Below, in pieces: positions 31,483 through 43,226 of a stretch of 64,000 nucleotides of DNA. The notes under the pieces are model-generated. The model made no database searches and was not told the origin of the DNA. It worked only from the letters and a program-made list of their open reading frames with translations. This DNA is from Bradyrhizobium manausense. Its GTDB lineage: Bacteria; Pseudomonadota; Alphaproteobacteria; Rhizobiales; Xanthobacteraceae. Each line of letters opens with the position of its first letter. Positions within the stretch are counted from its first letter, which is position 1. A program made the position numbers and the translations under genes. The stretch is taken from NCBI RefSeq assembly GCF_018131105.1, contig NZ_JAFCJI010000001.1:1860001-1924000 (forward strand), read 5' to 3'.

Positions 31483-31809
31483 ATGATCTACGAAATGCGC
31501 GTCTATCGTTGCGTGCCCGGCCGTCTGCCGGCGCTGCTGAAGCGGTTCGAGACGGTGACGCTGAAGCTGTGGGAGAAGCACGGCATCAAGCAGGCCGGGT
31601 TCTTCACGACGCTGATCGGCGAATCCCACCAGGAGCTGACCTATTTCCTGGCTTGGGACTCGCTCGCCGACCGCGAGAAAAAATGGCCCGCCTTCATGGC
31701 CGATCCCGACTGGATGAAGGCTCGCGCCGAGAGCGAGGCGGACGGCCAGATCGTCGGCAACATCGTCAGCCAGTTGCTGACGCCGACCGCCTTCTCGTCG
31801 GTCAAGTAG
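31483..31809 (+). CDS. NIPSNAP-family small protein
   Basis: The 108 residues form a ferredoxin-like (dimeric alpha-beta barrel) domain: MIYEMRVYRCVPGRLPALLK at the start, a KHGIKQAGFFTTLIGESHQELTYFLAWDS core and a DPDWMKARAESE helix. NIPSNAP proteins have no agreed bacterial function. It is 78 bases after pyrG and may be in the same transcript. Confidence 0.87.
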   Translation: MIYEMRVYRCVPGRLPALLKRFETVTLKLWEKHGIKQAGFFTTLIGESHQELTYFLAWDSLADREKKWPAFMADPDWMKARAESEADGQIVGNIVSQLLTPTAFSSVK

Positions 31810-31918
31810 CGGCACTTCAGGGCTTCGGCGCAACCCTGATATTCAAAGGCCAGGGCCGAATGGGGTTGATCCCACCCGTTCGGCCGCTATGGTCGCGCCG
31901 AAACAGGGATTTTGAGCC

Positions 31919-32770
31919 TTGAGCACCAGTCATTCCGCGGCGCCGGTTGTCAGCGTCGGTACGGTCAAGTTCGGCAATGATCTGCCGATCTCGATCATTG
32001 CAGGACCCTGCCAGCTCGAAAGCCGCCAGCATGCGCTGGAGGTCGCCTCGGCGCTGAAGGAGATCGCCGCGCGGCTGAAGATCGGCCTCGTCTACAAGAC
32101 CTCCTTCGACAAGGCCAACCGCACCAGCGCCTCGGCGGCGCGCGGCCTCGGGCTCGCGCAGTCGCTGCCGATCTTCGCCGAGATCCGCTCATCGCTGGGC
32201 CTGCCTGTGTTGACCGACGTGCACGATGCCGCGCAATGCGCCGAGGTGGCGCAGGCGGTCGACGTCTTGCAGATCCCGGCCTTCCTGTGCCGGCAGACCG
32301 ATCTGCTGCTGGCCGCCGCCGCAACCGGCAAGGTCGTCAACGTCAAGAAGGGGCAATTCCTAGCGCCTTGGGACATGACGAATGTCGTGAGCAAGATCAC
32401 CAGCGCCAACAATCCCAACGTGCTCGTCACCGAGCGCGGCGCGTCCTTCGGCTACAATACGCTGGTGTCGGACATGCGCGCGCTGCCGATCATGGCGCGC
32501 ACGACCGGCGCGCCCGTGATCTTCGATGCCACCCATTCGGTGCAGCAGCCGGGCGGGAAGGGCGCGTCCTCCGGCGGCGAGCGCGAATTCGTGCCGGTGC
32601 TGGCGCGCGCGGCCGTGGCAGTCGGTGTCGCCGGCGTTTTCGTCGAGACTCATCCCGATCCGGATAAGGCGCCCTCGGATGGCCCGAATATGGTGCCGCT
32701 GCGCGAATTCGAAGGATTGATCCGCACGCTGATGGCGTTCGACGCGGTGACGAAAAGCACACCGCGCTGA
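31919..32770 (+). CDS. kdsA: 3-deoxy-8-phosphooctulonate synthase (KDO8P synthase)
   Basis: Makes the KDO precursor of lipopolysaccharide from arabinose 5-phosphate and PEP. The 283-residue protein appears to start at TTG 31919 (AGGGA upstream). Motifs: [57 protein letters not shown] and [12 protein letters not shown]. The stop overlaps the next start as TGATG. Confidence 0.96.
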   Translation: MSTSHSAAPVVSVGTVKFGNDLPISIIAGPCQLESRQHALEVASALKEIAARLKIGLVYKTSFDKANRTSASAARGLGLAQSLPIFAEIRSSLGLPVLTDVHDAAQCAEVAQAVDVLQIPAFLCRQTDLLLAAAATGKVVNVKKGQFLAPWDMTNVVSKITSANNPNVLVTERGASFGYNTLVSDMRALPIMARTTGAPVIFDATHSVQQPGGKGASSGGEREFVPVLARAAVAVGVAGVFVETHPDPDKAPSDGPNMVPLREFEGLIRTLMAFDAVTKSTPR

Positions 32771-33981
32771 TGTCCCAGCCTGCGACCGGGGCACCCGCCG
32801 ACCAGAAGTTTCCGCCCGCGATCAACATTATTGCACTGGCGAGCTTCTCGGCGGCGTTGTCCACGCGCGCGCTCGATCCCGTCCTGCCGCATGTCGCAGA
32901 GGACTTTTCGATCAGCGTCACGACAGCCGCCAGCATCGCGGCCGGCTATGCCTTGATTTATGCGCTGGTCCAGCCCGTGATCGGGGCGGCGGCCGACATG
33001 TTCGGCAAGGCGCGGTTGATGACGCTGTGTCTGGCGCTGCTCGGTGTCGCCTCCATTCTCGGCGCCGTCGCGACCACCTTCTCGGGCCTGTTCGCGAGCC
33101 GCATCCTGGCGGGCGTCGCCTCCGGCGGCGTGTTTCCGGTCGCTCTCGGTCTGACCGCCGACCTCGTCGTCCCCGCCAAGCGGCAGGTCGCAATCGGGCG
33201 CACGCTCGCGGGCTCGATGACCGGCAATCTTTTAGGGGCTACCGCTTCCGGCATCATCGGCGAATTCATCGGCTGGCGCGGCGTGCTGATGATCCTCGGC
33301 GCGCTCGGCCTGGTCGCGGCCGTCGCGGTGGCAGCGGGCTTTCGTGGTGCCGCGCTGACAGCGGCGCCAAAGACCGATCTGAAGGCCTTGCGGCAGGGCT
33401 ATCGCACCATCTTCGCCAACCCCAACACGCGCTATTGCTACTCAGCGGTCTTCGTCGAGGGCTGCTGCGTATTCGGCCTGTTTCCCTTCATCGCCGCGTT
33501 GCTGTTCGATCTCGGCGAGAAGTCGCCGTCGATCGCGGGCATCGTGATCGCCGGTTTTGCGGTCGGCGGACTGTTCTACACGTTCACCGTCTCGCGCTTC
33601 CTGCCCTGGCTCGGCGTCAAGGGCATGATGATCGCAGGCGCGGGACTCGTCGGGTTGCAGCTCGGCGTGCTCGCGTTCGGTCCGCAATGGAAGCTGCAAT
33701 TCCTCAGCATGCTGGCGATGGGCTGGGGCTTCTACATGATCCACGGCTGCCTGCAGGTGTTCGCCAGCGAGCTCTCGATCGGGGCGCGCGCGACGGCGAT
33801 GTCGCTGCATTCGTTTTTCTTCTTCATGGGGCAGACGGTTGGTCCCATCGCCTATGGTCTCGGGATCCAGCATGGCGGCAAGCTGCCCACACTGTTTGTA
33901 AGCGCCGCAATCATGGTGATGCTGGGCCTCTTCTGCGCCCGGATGCTCAAGCCGCGGGCCCCGTCCGACGCACGGGCCTGA
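32770..33981 (+). CDS. MFS transporter
   Basis: The 403-residue protein has about 12 membrane helices with the loop-2 signature in IGAAADMFGKARLMTLCLALLG and a PAKRQVAIGRTLAG loop. It resembles drug/arabinose-efflux type MFS proteins. The start overlaps the kdsA stop by one base, so translation is coupled. The substrate is unknown. Confidence 0.88.
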   Translation: MSQPATGAPADQKFPPAINIIALASFSAALSTRALDPVLPHVAEDFSISVTTAASIAAGYALIYALVQPVIGAAADMFGKARLMTLCLALLGVASILGAVATTFSGLFASRILAGVASGGVFPVALGLTADLVVPAKRQVAIGRTLAGSMTGNLLGATASGIIGEFIGWRGVLMILGALGLVAAVAVAAGFRGAALTAAPKTDLKALRQGYRTIFANPNTRYCYSAVFVEGCCVFGLFPFIAALLFDLGEKSPSIAGIVIAGFAVGGLFYTFTVSRFLPWLGVKGMMIAGAGLVGLQLGVLAFGPQWKLQFLSMLAMGWGFYMIHGCLQVFASELSIGARATAMSLHSFFFFMGQTVGPIAYGLGIQHGGKLPTLFVSAAIMVMLGLFCARMLKPRAPSDARA

Positions 33982-34125
33982 GACGAGTATCGAATTACCT
34001 TCTTTCCGTATTTTTCCGGAAAGGAACGGTAGCGCAATCCCTTCAATCTTAAACCAAACCTCACCGTTCGCTCCCTAGAGTGCCGCCCGAACCGCTAGCC
34101 GGCGGCAACATCTTCGGATCAATCG

Positions 34126-36219
34126 ATGCAAAAACAACGTTCGGTCGCCCGCATTCTCGGGGCGGTGGTTGGGTCTCTCGGTCTCATCCTTGTCGTCATC
34201 TGCGCTTACGCCCTCAAGCTGGCGGTGACGCGCTATGTGGACAGTAACCGCATCGTCTCGCTGACGATTGCGAGCCGCGACCTGACCAACACGTTGGTGA
34301 TCTTCCGCCTGGAGCGCGGTGACACGCTGAGCTACCTGGCGTCGGCCGCTGCCGCGCCCGACAGCGTCATGAGCAGCCTCGCCGAGCAGCGCTCCACCGT
34401 GCAGAGGAATTACGCGCAGGCCTTGCGGAGCCTCGCCTCCGTCGAAGCGCCCGGTCTCGCGGAGAAGCTCGACAAGCTCCGCGGCATCTGGGCGCAACTC
34501 GAAGAGCTGCGGCCGCGTTCGACCATTGCGCTGAAGCAGGAGAAGGCGGCACGTGAAGCCAGCCTGACCCCAAGCTGGGCCAAGGTCAGCGACGCCTTCA
34601 TGGATGCTATCGGCGACGTCACCGCCCATGTCGACAACGCGATGACGCTGATCGATCCCGTGGTCGATCGCCTCCTGATCGCCAAACAGGCCGCGTGGCA
34701 GGCCCGCGCCAATGCCGGCCAGACCATTCTCGTCCAGTTCTCCTCGATCCTCGCCAACAAGACCTGGACCGCGGCCGACGGCGTCACCTTCGCCGATCTG
34801 CGCGGCCGCATCCAGCAGGCCTGGCTGGTGGTGCGCGACCTCGGCCCGAACGTGGCTTCGCCGGAGCTGCTGCAGGCGATCCGGACCGCCGAGCCGGAAA
34901 TCTCCGGTGCCCTCAGCGACGAGCGCAATGCCATCGCGACCAAGCTGCTCGCCGGTGAACCTGCCGGCGTCGTCGGCCTGGATTACCGCGACCGCCAGCT
35001 TGTCGGCGCCAACAATGTCGTCATCGTCACGCAGGCCGCGCTTGCCAACATGATCGCGCGGGCCGAGGAGGGCGCCTCGCGCGCCCGCTTCAGCCTGATC
35101 CTGTTCGGCTTGTTGATGCCGGCGTCGCTGGCCCTGATGATCGGCGGCCTGCTGTTGATGCGCAACCGCGTGACCCGGCCTCTGACCGCCATCACCGGCG
35201 TGATGACGCGCTTTGCCGATCATGATTTCGCCAGCGACGTCCCGGGCCTCGACCGCAACGATGAGATCGGCCGCATGGCGTCGGCCCTCCAGGTGTTCAA
35301 GGACGCCATGATCAAGGCCGAGCGTCTCTCGGGCGATCAGGCGGCCGAGCGCGCCGACAAGGAGAAGCGCGCAACCGAGCTCTCGGGTCTCGTGCGCCAG
35401 TTCGAAAGCCGGATCGGCCAGATGGTGCAGACATTGTCGGGTGCCTCGGGCGAGCTGGAGACGACGGCGCGCTCGATGTCGAGCACGGCGGCGGAAGCCC
35501 AGGCCCAGGCCGGCTCGGCCTCGACGCTGGCCGACCAGGTCGGCGGCGGCGTGCAGACGGTCGCGGCTGCGGCCGAGGAGCTCAATGCCTCGATCCGCGA
35601 GATCAACCGCCAGGTCGAGCAGGCGAGCCGCGCCACCGAGCACGCGGTCGTCACCGTCAAGGAGACCGACAGCACGATGCGGGCACTCGCCGACGGCGCA
35701 GACCGCATCGGCGAGGTCATCGGCCTGATCACCTCGATTGCGGGCCAGACCAATCTGCTGGCGCTGAACGCAACCATCGAGGCTGCGCGCGCGGGTGAAT
35801 CCGGGCGCGGCTTTGCGGTCGTTGCGAGCGAAGTGAAGAACCTGGCGTCGCAGACGGCGAAGGCGACCGAGGAGATCAGCGCGCAGATCACCGAGATCCA
35901 GGGCGCGACGCAGAAGGCGGTCTCCGCCATCGACGGCATCGTCAAGACCATCGAGGAAGTCTCGAGCATCAACCGCGTCATCGCCGCCGCGATCGAAGAG
36001 CAGAACAAGGCCACTGCCGAGATCGCCAACACCGTGCAGCACACGGCGGAAGCGACCTCGACGGTGACGCGCAACATCGCAACTGTCTCGTCGGCCGCGA
36101 ACGAAACCGGCCGCGCGGCCTCCGGCGTGCTGAAGGCCGCCGCCGATCTGTCGAACCAGTCGACCTCGCTCACCGGTGAAGTGGACAGCTTCATCAGCAG
36201 GGTGCGTGAAGTGGCGTAA
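34126..36219 (+). CDS. Methyl-accepting chemotaxis protein
   Basis: A transmembrane chemoreceptor of 697 residues: membrane segment at about 10-32, a large helical periplasmic sensor (35-315), second membrane segment (323-344), HAMP (345-400), and a cytoplasmic signalling domain with the conserved hairpin tip ([36 protein letters not shown] region, about 530-570). No CheR-binding pentapeptide is seen at the C-terminus (ends SRVREVA). No other chemotaxis gene is adjacent. The ligand is unknown. Confidence 0.95.
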   Translation: MQKQRSVARILGAVVGSLGLILVVICAYALKLAVTRYVDSNRIVSLTIASRDLTNTLVIFRLERGDTLSYLASAAAAPDSVMSSLAEQRSTVQRNYAQALRSLASVEAPGLAEKLDKLRGIWAQLEELRPRSTIALKQEKAAREASLTPSWAKVSDAFMDAIGDVTAHVDNAMTLIDPVVDRLLIAKQAAWQARANAGQTILVQFSSILANKTWTAADGVTFADLRGRIQQAWLVVRDLGPNVASPELLQAIRTAEPEISGALSDERNAIATKLLAGEPAGVVGLDYRDRQLVGANNVVIVTQAALANMIARAEEGASRARFSLILFGLLMPASLALMIGGLLLMRNRVTRPLTAITGVMTRFADHDFASDVPGLDRNDEIGRMASALQVFKDAMIKAERLSGDQAAERADKEKRATELSGLVRQFESRIGQMVQTLSGASGELETTARSMSSTAAEAQAQAGSASTLADQVGGGVQTVAAAAEELNASIREINRQVEQASRATEHAVVTVKETDSTMRALADGADRIGEVIGLITSIAGQTNLLALNATIEAARAGESGRGFAVVASEVKNLASQTAKATEEISAQITEIQGATQKAVSAIDGIVKTIEEVSSINRVIAAAIEEQNKATAEIANTVQHTAEATSTVTRNIATVSSAANETGRAASGVLKAAADLSNQSTSLTGEVDSFISRVREVA

Positions 36220-36248
36220 GGGCCGCGAGGAACGGCAAATCAAGAAGG

Positions 36249-36282
36249 CCCGCCGCAGCGTGATGTTGCGGCGGGCGTTTTC
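36249..36282 (+). terminator. Rho-independent terminator after the chemoreceptor
   Basis: GCCCGCCGCA/TGCGGCGGGC stem followed by GTTTTC. It also lies 3' of the convergent queF gene. Confidence 0.85.
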
Positions 36283-36321
36283 GTCAATCGATCCGGTTCG
36301 TCGCGTGTGCTGTCGTGAGCT

Positions 36322-36798
36322 CTAGCCCCGGCCGCGATAGGGCGCGACGCCTTGCTCGGGCACCCACAGGCCCTTCGGCACGCGTCCGGTCTGCCAGAAC
36401 ACGTCGATCGGGATGCCGCCGCGCGGATACCAATAGCCGCCGATGCGGAGCCATTTCGGCTTGATCTCGCTCGCGATGCGCTTGCCGATCATCACGGTGC
36501 AGTCCTCATGGAAGGCGCCGTGGTTGCGGAAGCTCGCGATGTAGAGTTTCAGCGATTTCGACTCCAGCAGCCATTGGCCCGGCGCGTAGTCGATCATCAG
36601 ATGGGCGAAATCGGGCTGTCCCGTCACGGGGCAGAGCGAGGTGAATTCCGGCACGGTGAAACGAACCAGATAATCGGTTCCGGCCTGCGGATTGGGCACG
36701 CGGTCGAGCTTCGCCTTCTCGGGCGTATCGGGCCATTCTACGGCACGGCCGAGCTGCAATGCTGGTGAGGTGTTCGATTTGCTGGGCTTTTTCGACAT
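36322..36798 (-). CDS. queF: NADPH-dependent 7-cyano-7-deazaguanine reductase
   Basis: QueF reduces preQ0 to preQ1 in queuosine synthesis. The 158-residue protein is the short (YkvM-type) form with the catalytic cysteine in [15 protein letters not shown], the nearby aspartate, and the QueF signature [15 protein letters not shown]. It is monocistronic, divergent from eno. No preQ1 riboswitch is visible upstream. Confidence 0.95.
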   Translation of the reverse strand: MSKKPSKSNTSPALQLGRAVEWPDTPEKAKLDRVPNPQAGTDYLVRFTVPEFTSLCPVTGQPDFAHLMIDYAPGQWLLESKSLKLYIASFRNHGAFHEDCTVMIGKRIASEIKPKWLRIGGYWYPRGGIPIDVFWQTGRVPKGLWVPEQGVAPYRGRG

Positions 36799-36880
36799 GA
36801 GGCCGCCTCCGATGCGGCCCTCTTAGCCAATCGCGGGGCGGCCGTCACCCGGCCTTTTCCGCTTCGATGCATTGCGGTAG

Positions 36881-38209
<1,329 letters not shown>

Positions 38210-38243
38210 GCCAGCGCTCTGGCAAACACAGGGGAGGATCGAC

Positions 38244-39383
38244 ATGAGCGACGGCAAGACCGGACTGCAACTGCGTTCGCTGATCAAGACGAGCGGAGAG
38301 CTCGAGATCTCGCTCGTCGATGTGCCGACCCCCGAGCCCGCGGACGACGAGGTCGTCGTCCGCATCGAGGCGGCGCCGATCAATCCGTCCGACCTCGGCC
38401 TGCTCGTCGGCGCCGCCGACATGAGCACGGCCAGGGCGACGGGCACCAAAGCGGCGCCAATCATCACCGCGAAGGTGCCTGACGGCGCGATGCGCGCCAT
38501 GGGCGCGCGGCTCGACCAGTCCCTGCCTGTCGGCAATGAGGGCGCCGGCGTCGTCATCAAGACGGGCTCGTCGGACGCCGCGAAGGCGCTGACGGGCAAG
38601 ACGGTCTCGATGATCGGCGGTGCCATGTACGGTCAGTATCGGACCCTGAAGGCGAGGGACTGTCAGCCGCTTCCCGAGGGCACGACGCCGGCCGAAGGCG
38701 CATCCTGGTTCGTCAATCCGCTGACTGCGCTCGGCATGACCGAGACGATGCGGCGGGAAAATCACAAGGCGCTGGTGCACACCGCGGCCGCTTCCAATCT
38801 CGGCCAGATGCTGAACAAGATCTGCATCAAGGACGGCATTCCGCTCGTCAACATCGTGCGCAGCCAGGAGCAGGCTGACATCCTGAAGAAGATCGGGGCC
38901 AAGCACGTCGTCGATTCCAGCAAGCCGAGCTTCCTCGACGATCTCACCAATGCTCTGGTCGAGACCGGCGCCACCATCGCCTTCGATGCCATCGGCGGCG
39001 GCAAGCTTGCCGGCGACATCCTCAACTGCATGGAAATCGCGATCAACAAGACAGCCAAGGAATACAGCCGGTACGGTTCGAGCGTCTACAAGCATGTCTA
39101 TATCTATGGCGCGCTCGATATCCGCCCCATCGAACTGCCGCGCGGCTTCGGCATGGCCTGGGGCGTCGGCGGCTGGTTGCTCACTCCGTTCCTGCAGAAC
39201 ATCGGGCCGGCCGATATCGGCCGGCTGCGTCAGCGCGTCGTGAGCGAATTGAAGACGACCTTCGCCAGCCACTACACCAAGGTGGTGTCGTTGCAGGAGG
39301 CGCTCGATCCCGCCAACATCGCGGTGTACGCCAAACGCGCCACCGGCGAAAAATTCCTCATCAATCCAAATAAATTGTCGTGA
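38244..39383 (+). CDS. Zinc-binding-dehydrogenase-like (MDR) oxidoreductase
   Basis: The 379-residue medium-chain dehydrogenase/reductase has the N-terminal GroES-like fold (RIEAAPINPSDLGLL, VGNEGAGVVIKTG) and a Rossmann domain (KALVHTAAASNLGQMLNKIC). The usual structural zinc cysteine cluster is missing, which fits quinone-reductase-like members. A GGGGAGGA-like site (GGGAGGA) lies before the ATG. The tail after residue 270 (KTAKEYSRYGSSVYKHVYIYG) is a trait of a proteobacterial subgroup without known substrate. Confidence 0.85.
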   Translation: MSDGKTGLQLRSLIKTSGELEISLVDVPTPEPADDEVVVRIEAAPINPSDLGLLVGAADMSTARATGTKAAPIITAKVPDGAMRAMGARLDQSLPVGNEGAGVVIKTGSSDAAKALTGKTVSMIGGAMYGQYRTLKARDCQPLPEGTTPAEGASWFVNPLTALGMTETMRRENHKALVHTAAASNLGQMLNKICIKDGIPLVNIVRSQEQADILKKIGAKHVVDSSKPSFLDDLTNALVETGATIAFDAIGGGKLAGDILNCMEIAINKTAKEYSRYGSSVYKHVYIYGALDIRPIELPRGFGMAWGVGGWLLTPFLQNIGPADIGRLRQRVVSELKTTFASHYTKVVSLQEALDPANIAVYAKRATGEKFLINPNKLS

Positions 39384-39496
39384 TCCGCGACGGCCGGTCA
39401 ACCAAAAGAGGTCTTGCCTTCTGAGCGAAGCGGGAGATTATTCCGCGGCGTTGAAAGCGGAAAAACCGCAACGCGCGCTCAGAAGGGGACCTCTCC

Positions 39497-40495
39497 ATGA
39501 TCGATCTCAATCGACGTCATCTGCTCGCAGGAACTGCCGCCATAGGCGCGGCCGCCGTGACCGGCCTCCGGCCATCCTCCGTCAATGCCTCGGTGCCGCA
39601 AACAGGCACGCAGGCACCGGGCTTCTACCGCTACAAGGTCGGCAGCTACGAGTGCACCTCGATCAACGACGGTGCGCGCAGCTTCCCGATGCCTGACACG
39701 TTCGTCACCAACATTCCAAAGGAAGAGGCGCAGGCAGCCTCAGACGCGGCTTATATGCCCAAGGGCATGGTCACGGTGCCGTTCAATCCGCAGCTCATCA
39801 ATACCGGTTCCAAGCTGATTCTGATCGATACCGGCAATGGCATCGCAAACTTCGAAGCGACCAAGGGCGCGGTCGGTCGCACATTGCAAAATCTCCAGGC
39901 CGCCGGTGTCGATCCGAAGGCCATCGATGTCGTGCTGCTCTCGCATCTGCATCCCGACCACACCAACGGCATCCGTTTGGCTGACGGTTCAATGGCTTTT
40001 CCGAACGCGGAGATCATGGTGCCGGCGAAGGACTGGGCGTTCTGGACCAGCGATGAGAACGCGTCCAAGGCCGAGTCCAACGCGATGATGAAGAACTACT
40101 TCGCCAACGTGAAGAAGACCTTCGCCGGCCTCGAGTCCAAGGTGACCAAATATGAATGGGGCAAGGAGGTCGCGCCGGGTATCACCTCGATCGGGACGCC
40201 GGGCCACACGCCCGGTCACACCTCGTTCACGGTCGCATCGGGCGACAAGAAGGTCCTGATCCAGTCTGACGTCACCAACATTCCGGAGTTCTTCCTGCGC
40301 AATCCGGACTGGCACGTGGCCTATGACGCCGATCCCGCATTGGCGCAGGAGACGCGGCACAAGTTCCTGGACATGGCGGCGGCGGAGAAGGCGACCGTGG
40401 TCGGCTTCCACTTCACCTTCCCGTCGGTTGGCCACGTCGAGAAGGACGGCGCGAAATACCGCCTGATCCCGTCGGCCTGGAATCCGACGATCTGA
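39497..40495 (+). CDS. Tat-exported MBL-fold metallo-hydrolase
   Basis: The 332-residue protein opens with a twin-arginine signal (NRRHLLAGTAAIGAAAVTG) and then a metallo-beta-lactamase fold with the metal site SHLHPDHTNG and later histidines in GTPGHTPGHTSF and GFHFTFPS. Such proteins hydrolyse lactones, esters or beta-lactam-like substrates; the closest look is to periplasmic quorum-lactonase-like members but the substrate is unknown. A strong terminator follows, so it is probably transcribed on its own. Confidence 0.9.
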   Translation: MIDLNRRHLLAGTAAIGAAAVTGLRPSSVNASVPQTGTQAPGFYRYKVGSYECTSINDGARSFPMPDTFVTNIPKEEAQAASDAAYMPKGMVTVPFNPQLINTGSKLILIDTGNGIANFEATKGAVGRTLQNLQAAGVDPKAIDVVLLSHLHPDHTNGIRLADGSMAFPNAEIMVPAKDWAFWTSDENASKAESNAMMKNYFANVKKTFAGLESKVTKYEWGKEVAPGITSIGTPGHTPGHTSFTVASGDKKVLIQSDVTNIPEFFLRNPDWHVAYDADPALAQETRHKFLDMAAAEKATVVGFHFTFPSVGHVEKDGAKYRLIPSAWNPTI

Positions 40496-40521
40496 TCTGG
40501 TTTTGCAGATTTGCACGAAAC

Positions 40522-40554
40522 ATCAGGCCGCCGCTTGGCGGCCTGATTGTTTTG
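40522..40554 (+). terminator. Rho-independent terminator after the MBL hydrolase
   Basis: ATCAGGCCGCC-GCTT-GGCGGCCTGAT, an 11-base perfect stem, followed by TGTTTTG. Confidence 0.9.
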
Positions 40555-40678
40555 GGCGACCATCTGCTTTCGGGAAACGCAGCGTTTCCAAATCGGACCG
40601 GTCCATGCACTTGCATCCATCAGTCGGGATCGCTTAAGTGCCGCCCGGCACTTCCCCTCAAGGTTTCAAGGACACCAC

Positions 40679-41230
40679 ATGGCCTACAATATCGTTGTGA
40701 TCGCCGGCAGTCTGCGCAAGGACAGCTTCTCGCTGAAGATCGCCAAGGCGCTCGCAAAGCTCGCGCCGGCCTCTCTCAAGCTCGAGGTCGTGACCCTTGC
40801 GGGCATCTCGTTCTTCAATCAGGACCTCGAGGGCGCGCCGCCTGCCGACTGGCTGGCCTTCCGCGAAAAACTCCAGAAGTCCGACGGCATCATCTTCGTC
40901 ACGCCGGAATACAACCGCGCCATCCCGGGCGTATTGAAGAACGCCATCGATGTCGCCTCGCGCCCCTATGGCAAGAGCTCCTTCAACGGCAAGCCGGTCG
41001 GCATCATCTCGAACTCGCCGGGCCCGCTCGGTGGCGTGAGCGCCGCCAAGACGCTCCAGAACATCCTGCCGGGCATCGCCGGCCCGATCATGCAGCAGCC
41101 GGAGACCTACCTGAATGCGGTTGGCGATGCTTTTGATGCGGAAGGCAACCTGAGCAAGGACTCGCTGAAGGGCGTGCTCCAGGCCTATGTCGATGCCTTC
41201 GCCGCGCACGTGGCCAAGCATCACGGCTGA
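40679..41230 (+). CDS. NADPH-dependent FMN reductase (ChrR-type)
   Basis: The 183-residue flavodoxin-like protein has the phosphate loop IAGSLRKDSFSLK and the family signature TPEYNRAIPGVLKNAIDVAS. Members reduce quinones, chromate or azo dyes using bound FMN. ATG 40679 is chosen because the frame upstream to 40547 runs through the terminator region. No partner gene is evident. Confidence 0.92.
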   Translation: MAYNIVVIAGSLRKDSFSLKIAKALAKLAPASLKLEVVTLAGISFFNQDLEGAPPADWLAFREKLQKSDGIIFVTPEYNRAIPGVLKNAIDVASRPYGKSSFNGKPVGIISNSPGPLGGVSAAKTLQNILPGIAGPIMQQPETYLNAVGDAFDAEGNLSKDSLKGVLQAYVDAFAAHVAKHHG

Positions 41231-41256
41231 TAGTCTCAGCCAAGACTGCCCAACTC

Positions 41257-41291
41257 CTCGTCACGCCCGGGACAAGCCCGGGCATGACGAG
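41257..41291. repeat. Palindromic intergenic repeat, probable terminator
   Basis: CTCGTCACGCCCGGG-ACAAG-CCCGGGCATGACGAG: 15-base arms with one mismatch. Its CTCGTCA...TGACGAG ends relate it to the repeats at 7520 and 49638. Confidence 0.75.
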
Positions 41292-41346
41292 GTCGCTGGA
41301 GAGGGAGATTAGCACTCCCTTAACCAAGCTGGCTCATCTTGCCAAA

Positions 41347-41664
41347 ATGGTCTCCCGCGCCCGCCTCAAATCGATCCTGACCGGTCTCGCCCTCTATGCG
41401 ATGGCGGCCGCCATCGTCGGCTATTTCGGCGTCAACGCCTACACCGGCAAATACGGCCTCAACGCCCGCCAGGAGCTCGACCAGGAGATCATCGCGCTGA
41501 CCAGCGAGCTCGCCCAGCTCAAGCGTGAGCGTGCCAAGAGCGAGCAGCGCGTGTCGCTGCTTCGCACCCAGAAGATCGATCCCGACATGCTGGACGAGCG
41601 CGCCCGGTTCCAGCTCGACTATGTCAATCCGCACGATCTGGTTCGGATGATCCCGCAGAACTGA
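41347..41664 (+). CDS. Septum formation initiator (FtsB/DivIC-like)
   Basis: The 105-residue protein has a basic N-terminus, one membrane helix (about 12-32) and a coiled coil (38-75, QELDQEIIALTSELAQLKRER), then a C-terminal DEVLDERARFQLDYV-like cap (here PDMLDERARFQLDYVNPHDLV). This is the FtsB/DivIC layout; FtsB links FtsL and FtsQ in the divisome. In alphaproteobacteria the gene commonly lies between eno and pdhA, as it does here. ATG 41347 is chosen since the upstream part overlaps the repeat. Confidence 0.9.
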   Translation: MVSRARLKSILTGLALYAMAAAIVGYFGVNAYTGKYGLNARQELDQEIIALTSELAQLKRERAKSEQRVSLLRTQKIDPDMLDERARFQLDYVNPHDLVRMIPQN

Positions 41665-41829
41665 TCGCCGCGACACCGGCGTGACGATGGCGCGACCAAA
41701 AGATCGGCGCATTGTCCTTGTGCATTGCCGGGTCTGGTCACCCGCCGTCATCCGTCTGTCAGAGAATTGAGACAAGACGTCAGCCCGATCGCGCTCGACG
41801 CGATGCCAGGCACAGACGGAGGCGCGGCC

Positions 41830-43212
41830 ATGACGAACGATCTCTTGCAGCGGAAGATACATGTCGGTGCAATGCTGCTCGGCGCGGCAGCGTTGGCCCT
41901 GCTGGCGCCGTCACCGGCTGTCGCGCAGACCGCGCCGTCGGGCGCAAAGCCCTTTCTGACCCTCGACGGCAAGGCGCCGCTGATCCTCGGACACCGCGGC
42001 GTGCCGGGTCTGGTGCCTGAGGAGACCGAAGCCTCTTACGATCTCGCCGCGGCGCTCGGGACCGACGCGCTCGAAGAAGACCTGCACCTCACCAAAGATT
42101 GTGTCCTGGTCGCGCGCCACAATCCGTGGCTGGCCGACAACACCAACGTGGCCGAAGTCGCGAAGACCAATCCGGCGGTCGCAGCCCGCAAGCGCACGGT
42201 ATCAGGTGTGCGCGTCAAGGCGCCGGCTGCTGCCGGCACGCCTGCCGACTATCTCGTCGATCTCACCGATCCCGCCGATCCCAAATCGGTGCTGAAGTCA
42301 TTGATCGTCGACGGTGAGGATCACACCAACGACTGGTCGATCACCGACTTCACCATGGCCGAGCTGAAGGAGTGGATCGGCGGCACCACCTATGACGCAG
42401 CCAACGAGCGGCCGAAAGTGTTCAACGGCAAATTCCCTGTGATCAGCTTTCAGGACATCCTCGATATCGCCAAGGCGAAGAGCAAGGAAACGGGGCGGAC
42501 GATCCTGGTCTATCCGGAGACAAAGAATCCGACCTGGAACAATGCCCAGGCCATTGCGAACGGCTGCGGCGCGCCGGGCAGCCATCCGCTCGAGGATGCC
42601 CTGATCAAGATCATCAGCGATAACGGCCTCAACACCAGGGACGCGCCCATCCTGGTGCAGAGCTTCGAGCCCGGCAGCCTGAAATATATGCGCAGCCACG
42701 GCCTTCAGACGCGGCAGGTCCAGCTCATCGACGGCAACGGCATCGATCTCAAAACCGGCAAGGTGCTGCTCAACAACATCACCAATTCACGTCCGTTCGA
42801 CTGGACGGTCGCCGGCGACGCGCATCTCTACGATGCGATGCTGACACCGGAGGGCCTTGCCGAGATCAAGACCTATGCCGACGGCATCGGTCCGTGGAAG
42901 GCGTATATCGTTTCGCTCAAGATTGCGCCGTGGAAGGATGCCAATGCCGACGGCACGCCCTACAAGGGATCGACCCCGGAGGCTTCGACGCAGGAGGCGA
43001 CCAACCTGATCGCCGATGCGCACAAGCTCGGCCTGTTCGTGCACGTCTTCACATTCCGCAACGAGAAGAAATATCTCGCCGCCGACTATCACGCCGATCC
43101 GGCCCAGGAATATCTCAAATTCTTCCGTCTCGGCGTCGACGGGGTCTTCACCGATTTCACGCATACCGGTGTTGCCGCCCGCGCGACGTATTTGCGCGAA
43201 CTCGGTTGGTAA
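41830..43212 (+). CDS. Secreted glycerophosphodiester phosphodiesterase
   Basis: Hydrolyses glycerophosphodiesters to glycerol 3-phosphate and an alcohol, probably in the periplasm. From ATG 41830 (GGAGG upstream) it is 460 residues with a signal peptide (GAMLLGAAALALLAPSPAVAQ). The TIM-barrel active site reads ILGHRGVPGLVPEET, then LEEDLHLTKDCVLVARHNP, giving the HR, EED and H catalytic residues. The region VYPETKNPTWNN is also typical. It sits apart from the flanking ftsB-like and pdhA genes and ends in a long hairpin. Confidence 0.92.
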   Translation: MTNDLLQRKIHVGAMLLGAAALALLAPSPAVAQTAPSGAKPFLTLDGKAPLILGHRGVPGLVPEETEASYDLAAALGTDALEEDLHLTKDCVLVARHNPWLADNTNVAEVAKTNPAVAARKRTVSGVRVKAPAAAGTPADYLVDLTDPADPKSVLKSLIVDGEDHTNDWSITDFTMAELKEWIGGTTYDAANERPKVFNGKFPVISFQDILDIAKAKSKETGRTILVYPETKNPTWNNAQAIANGCGAPGSHPLEDALIKIISDNGLNTRDAPILVQSFEPGSLKYMRSHGLQTRQVQLIDGNGIDLKTGKVLLNNITNSRPFDWTVAGDAHLYDAMLTPEGLAEIKTYADGIGPWKAYIVSLKIAPWKDANADGTPYKGSTPEASTQEATNLIADAHKLGLFVHVFTFRNEKKYLAADYHADPAQEYLKFFRLGVDGVFTDFTHTGVAARATYLRELGW

Positions 43213-43226
43213 ATCCAGCGCTCCGA

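Noticed and set aside
34075..36243. 722-codon open frame on the minus strand across the chemoreceptor gene
   Set aside because: It is the antisense shadow of a high-GC gene; the plus-strand frame has full MCP motifs, and the antisense product is a low-complexity Arg/His/Asp-rich sequence.
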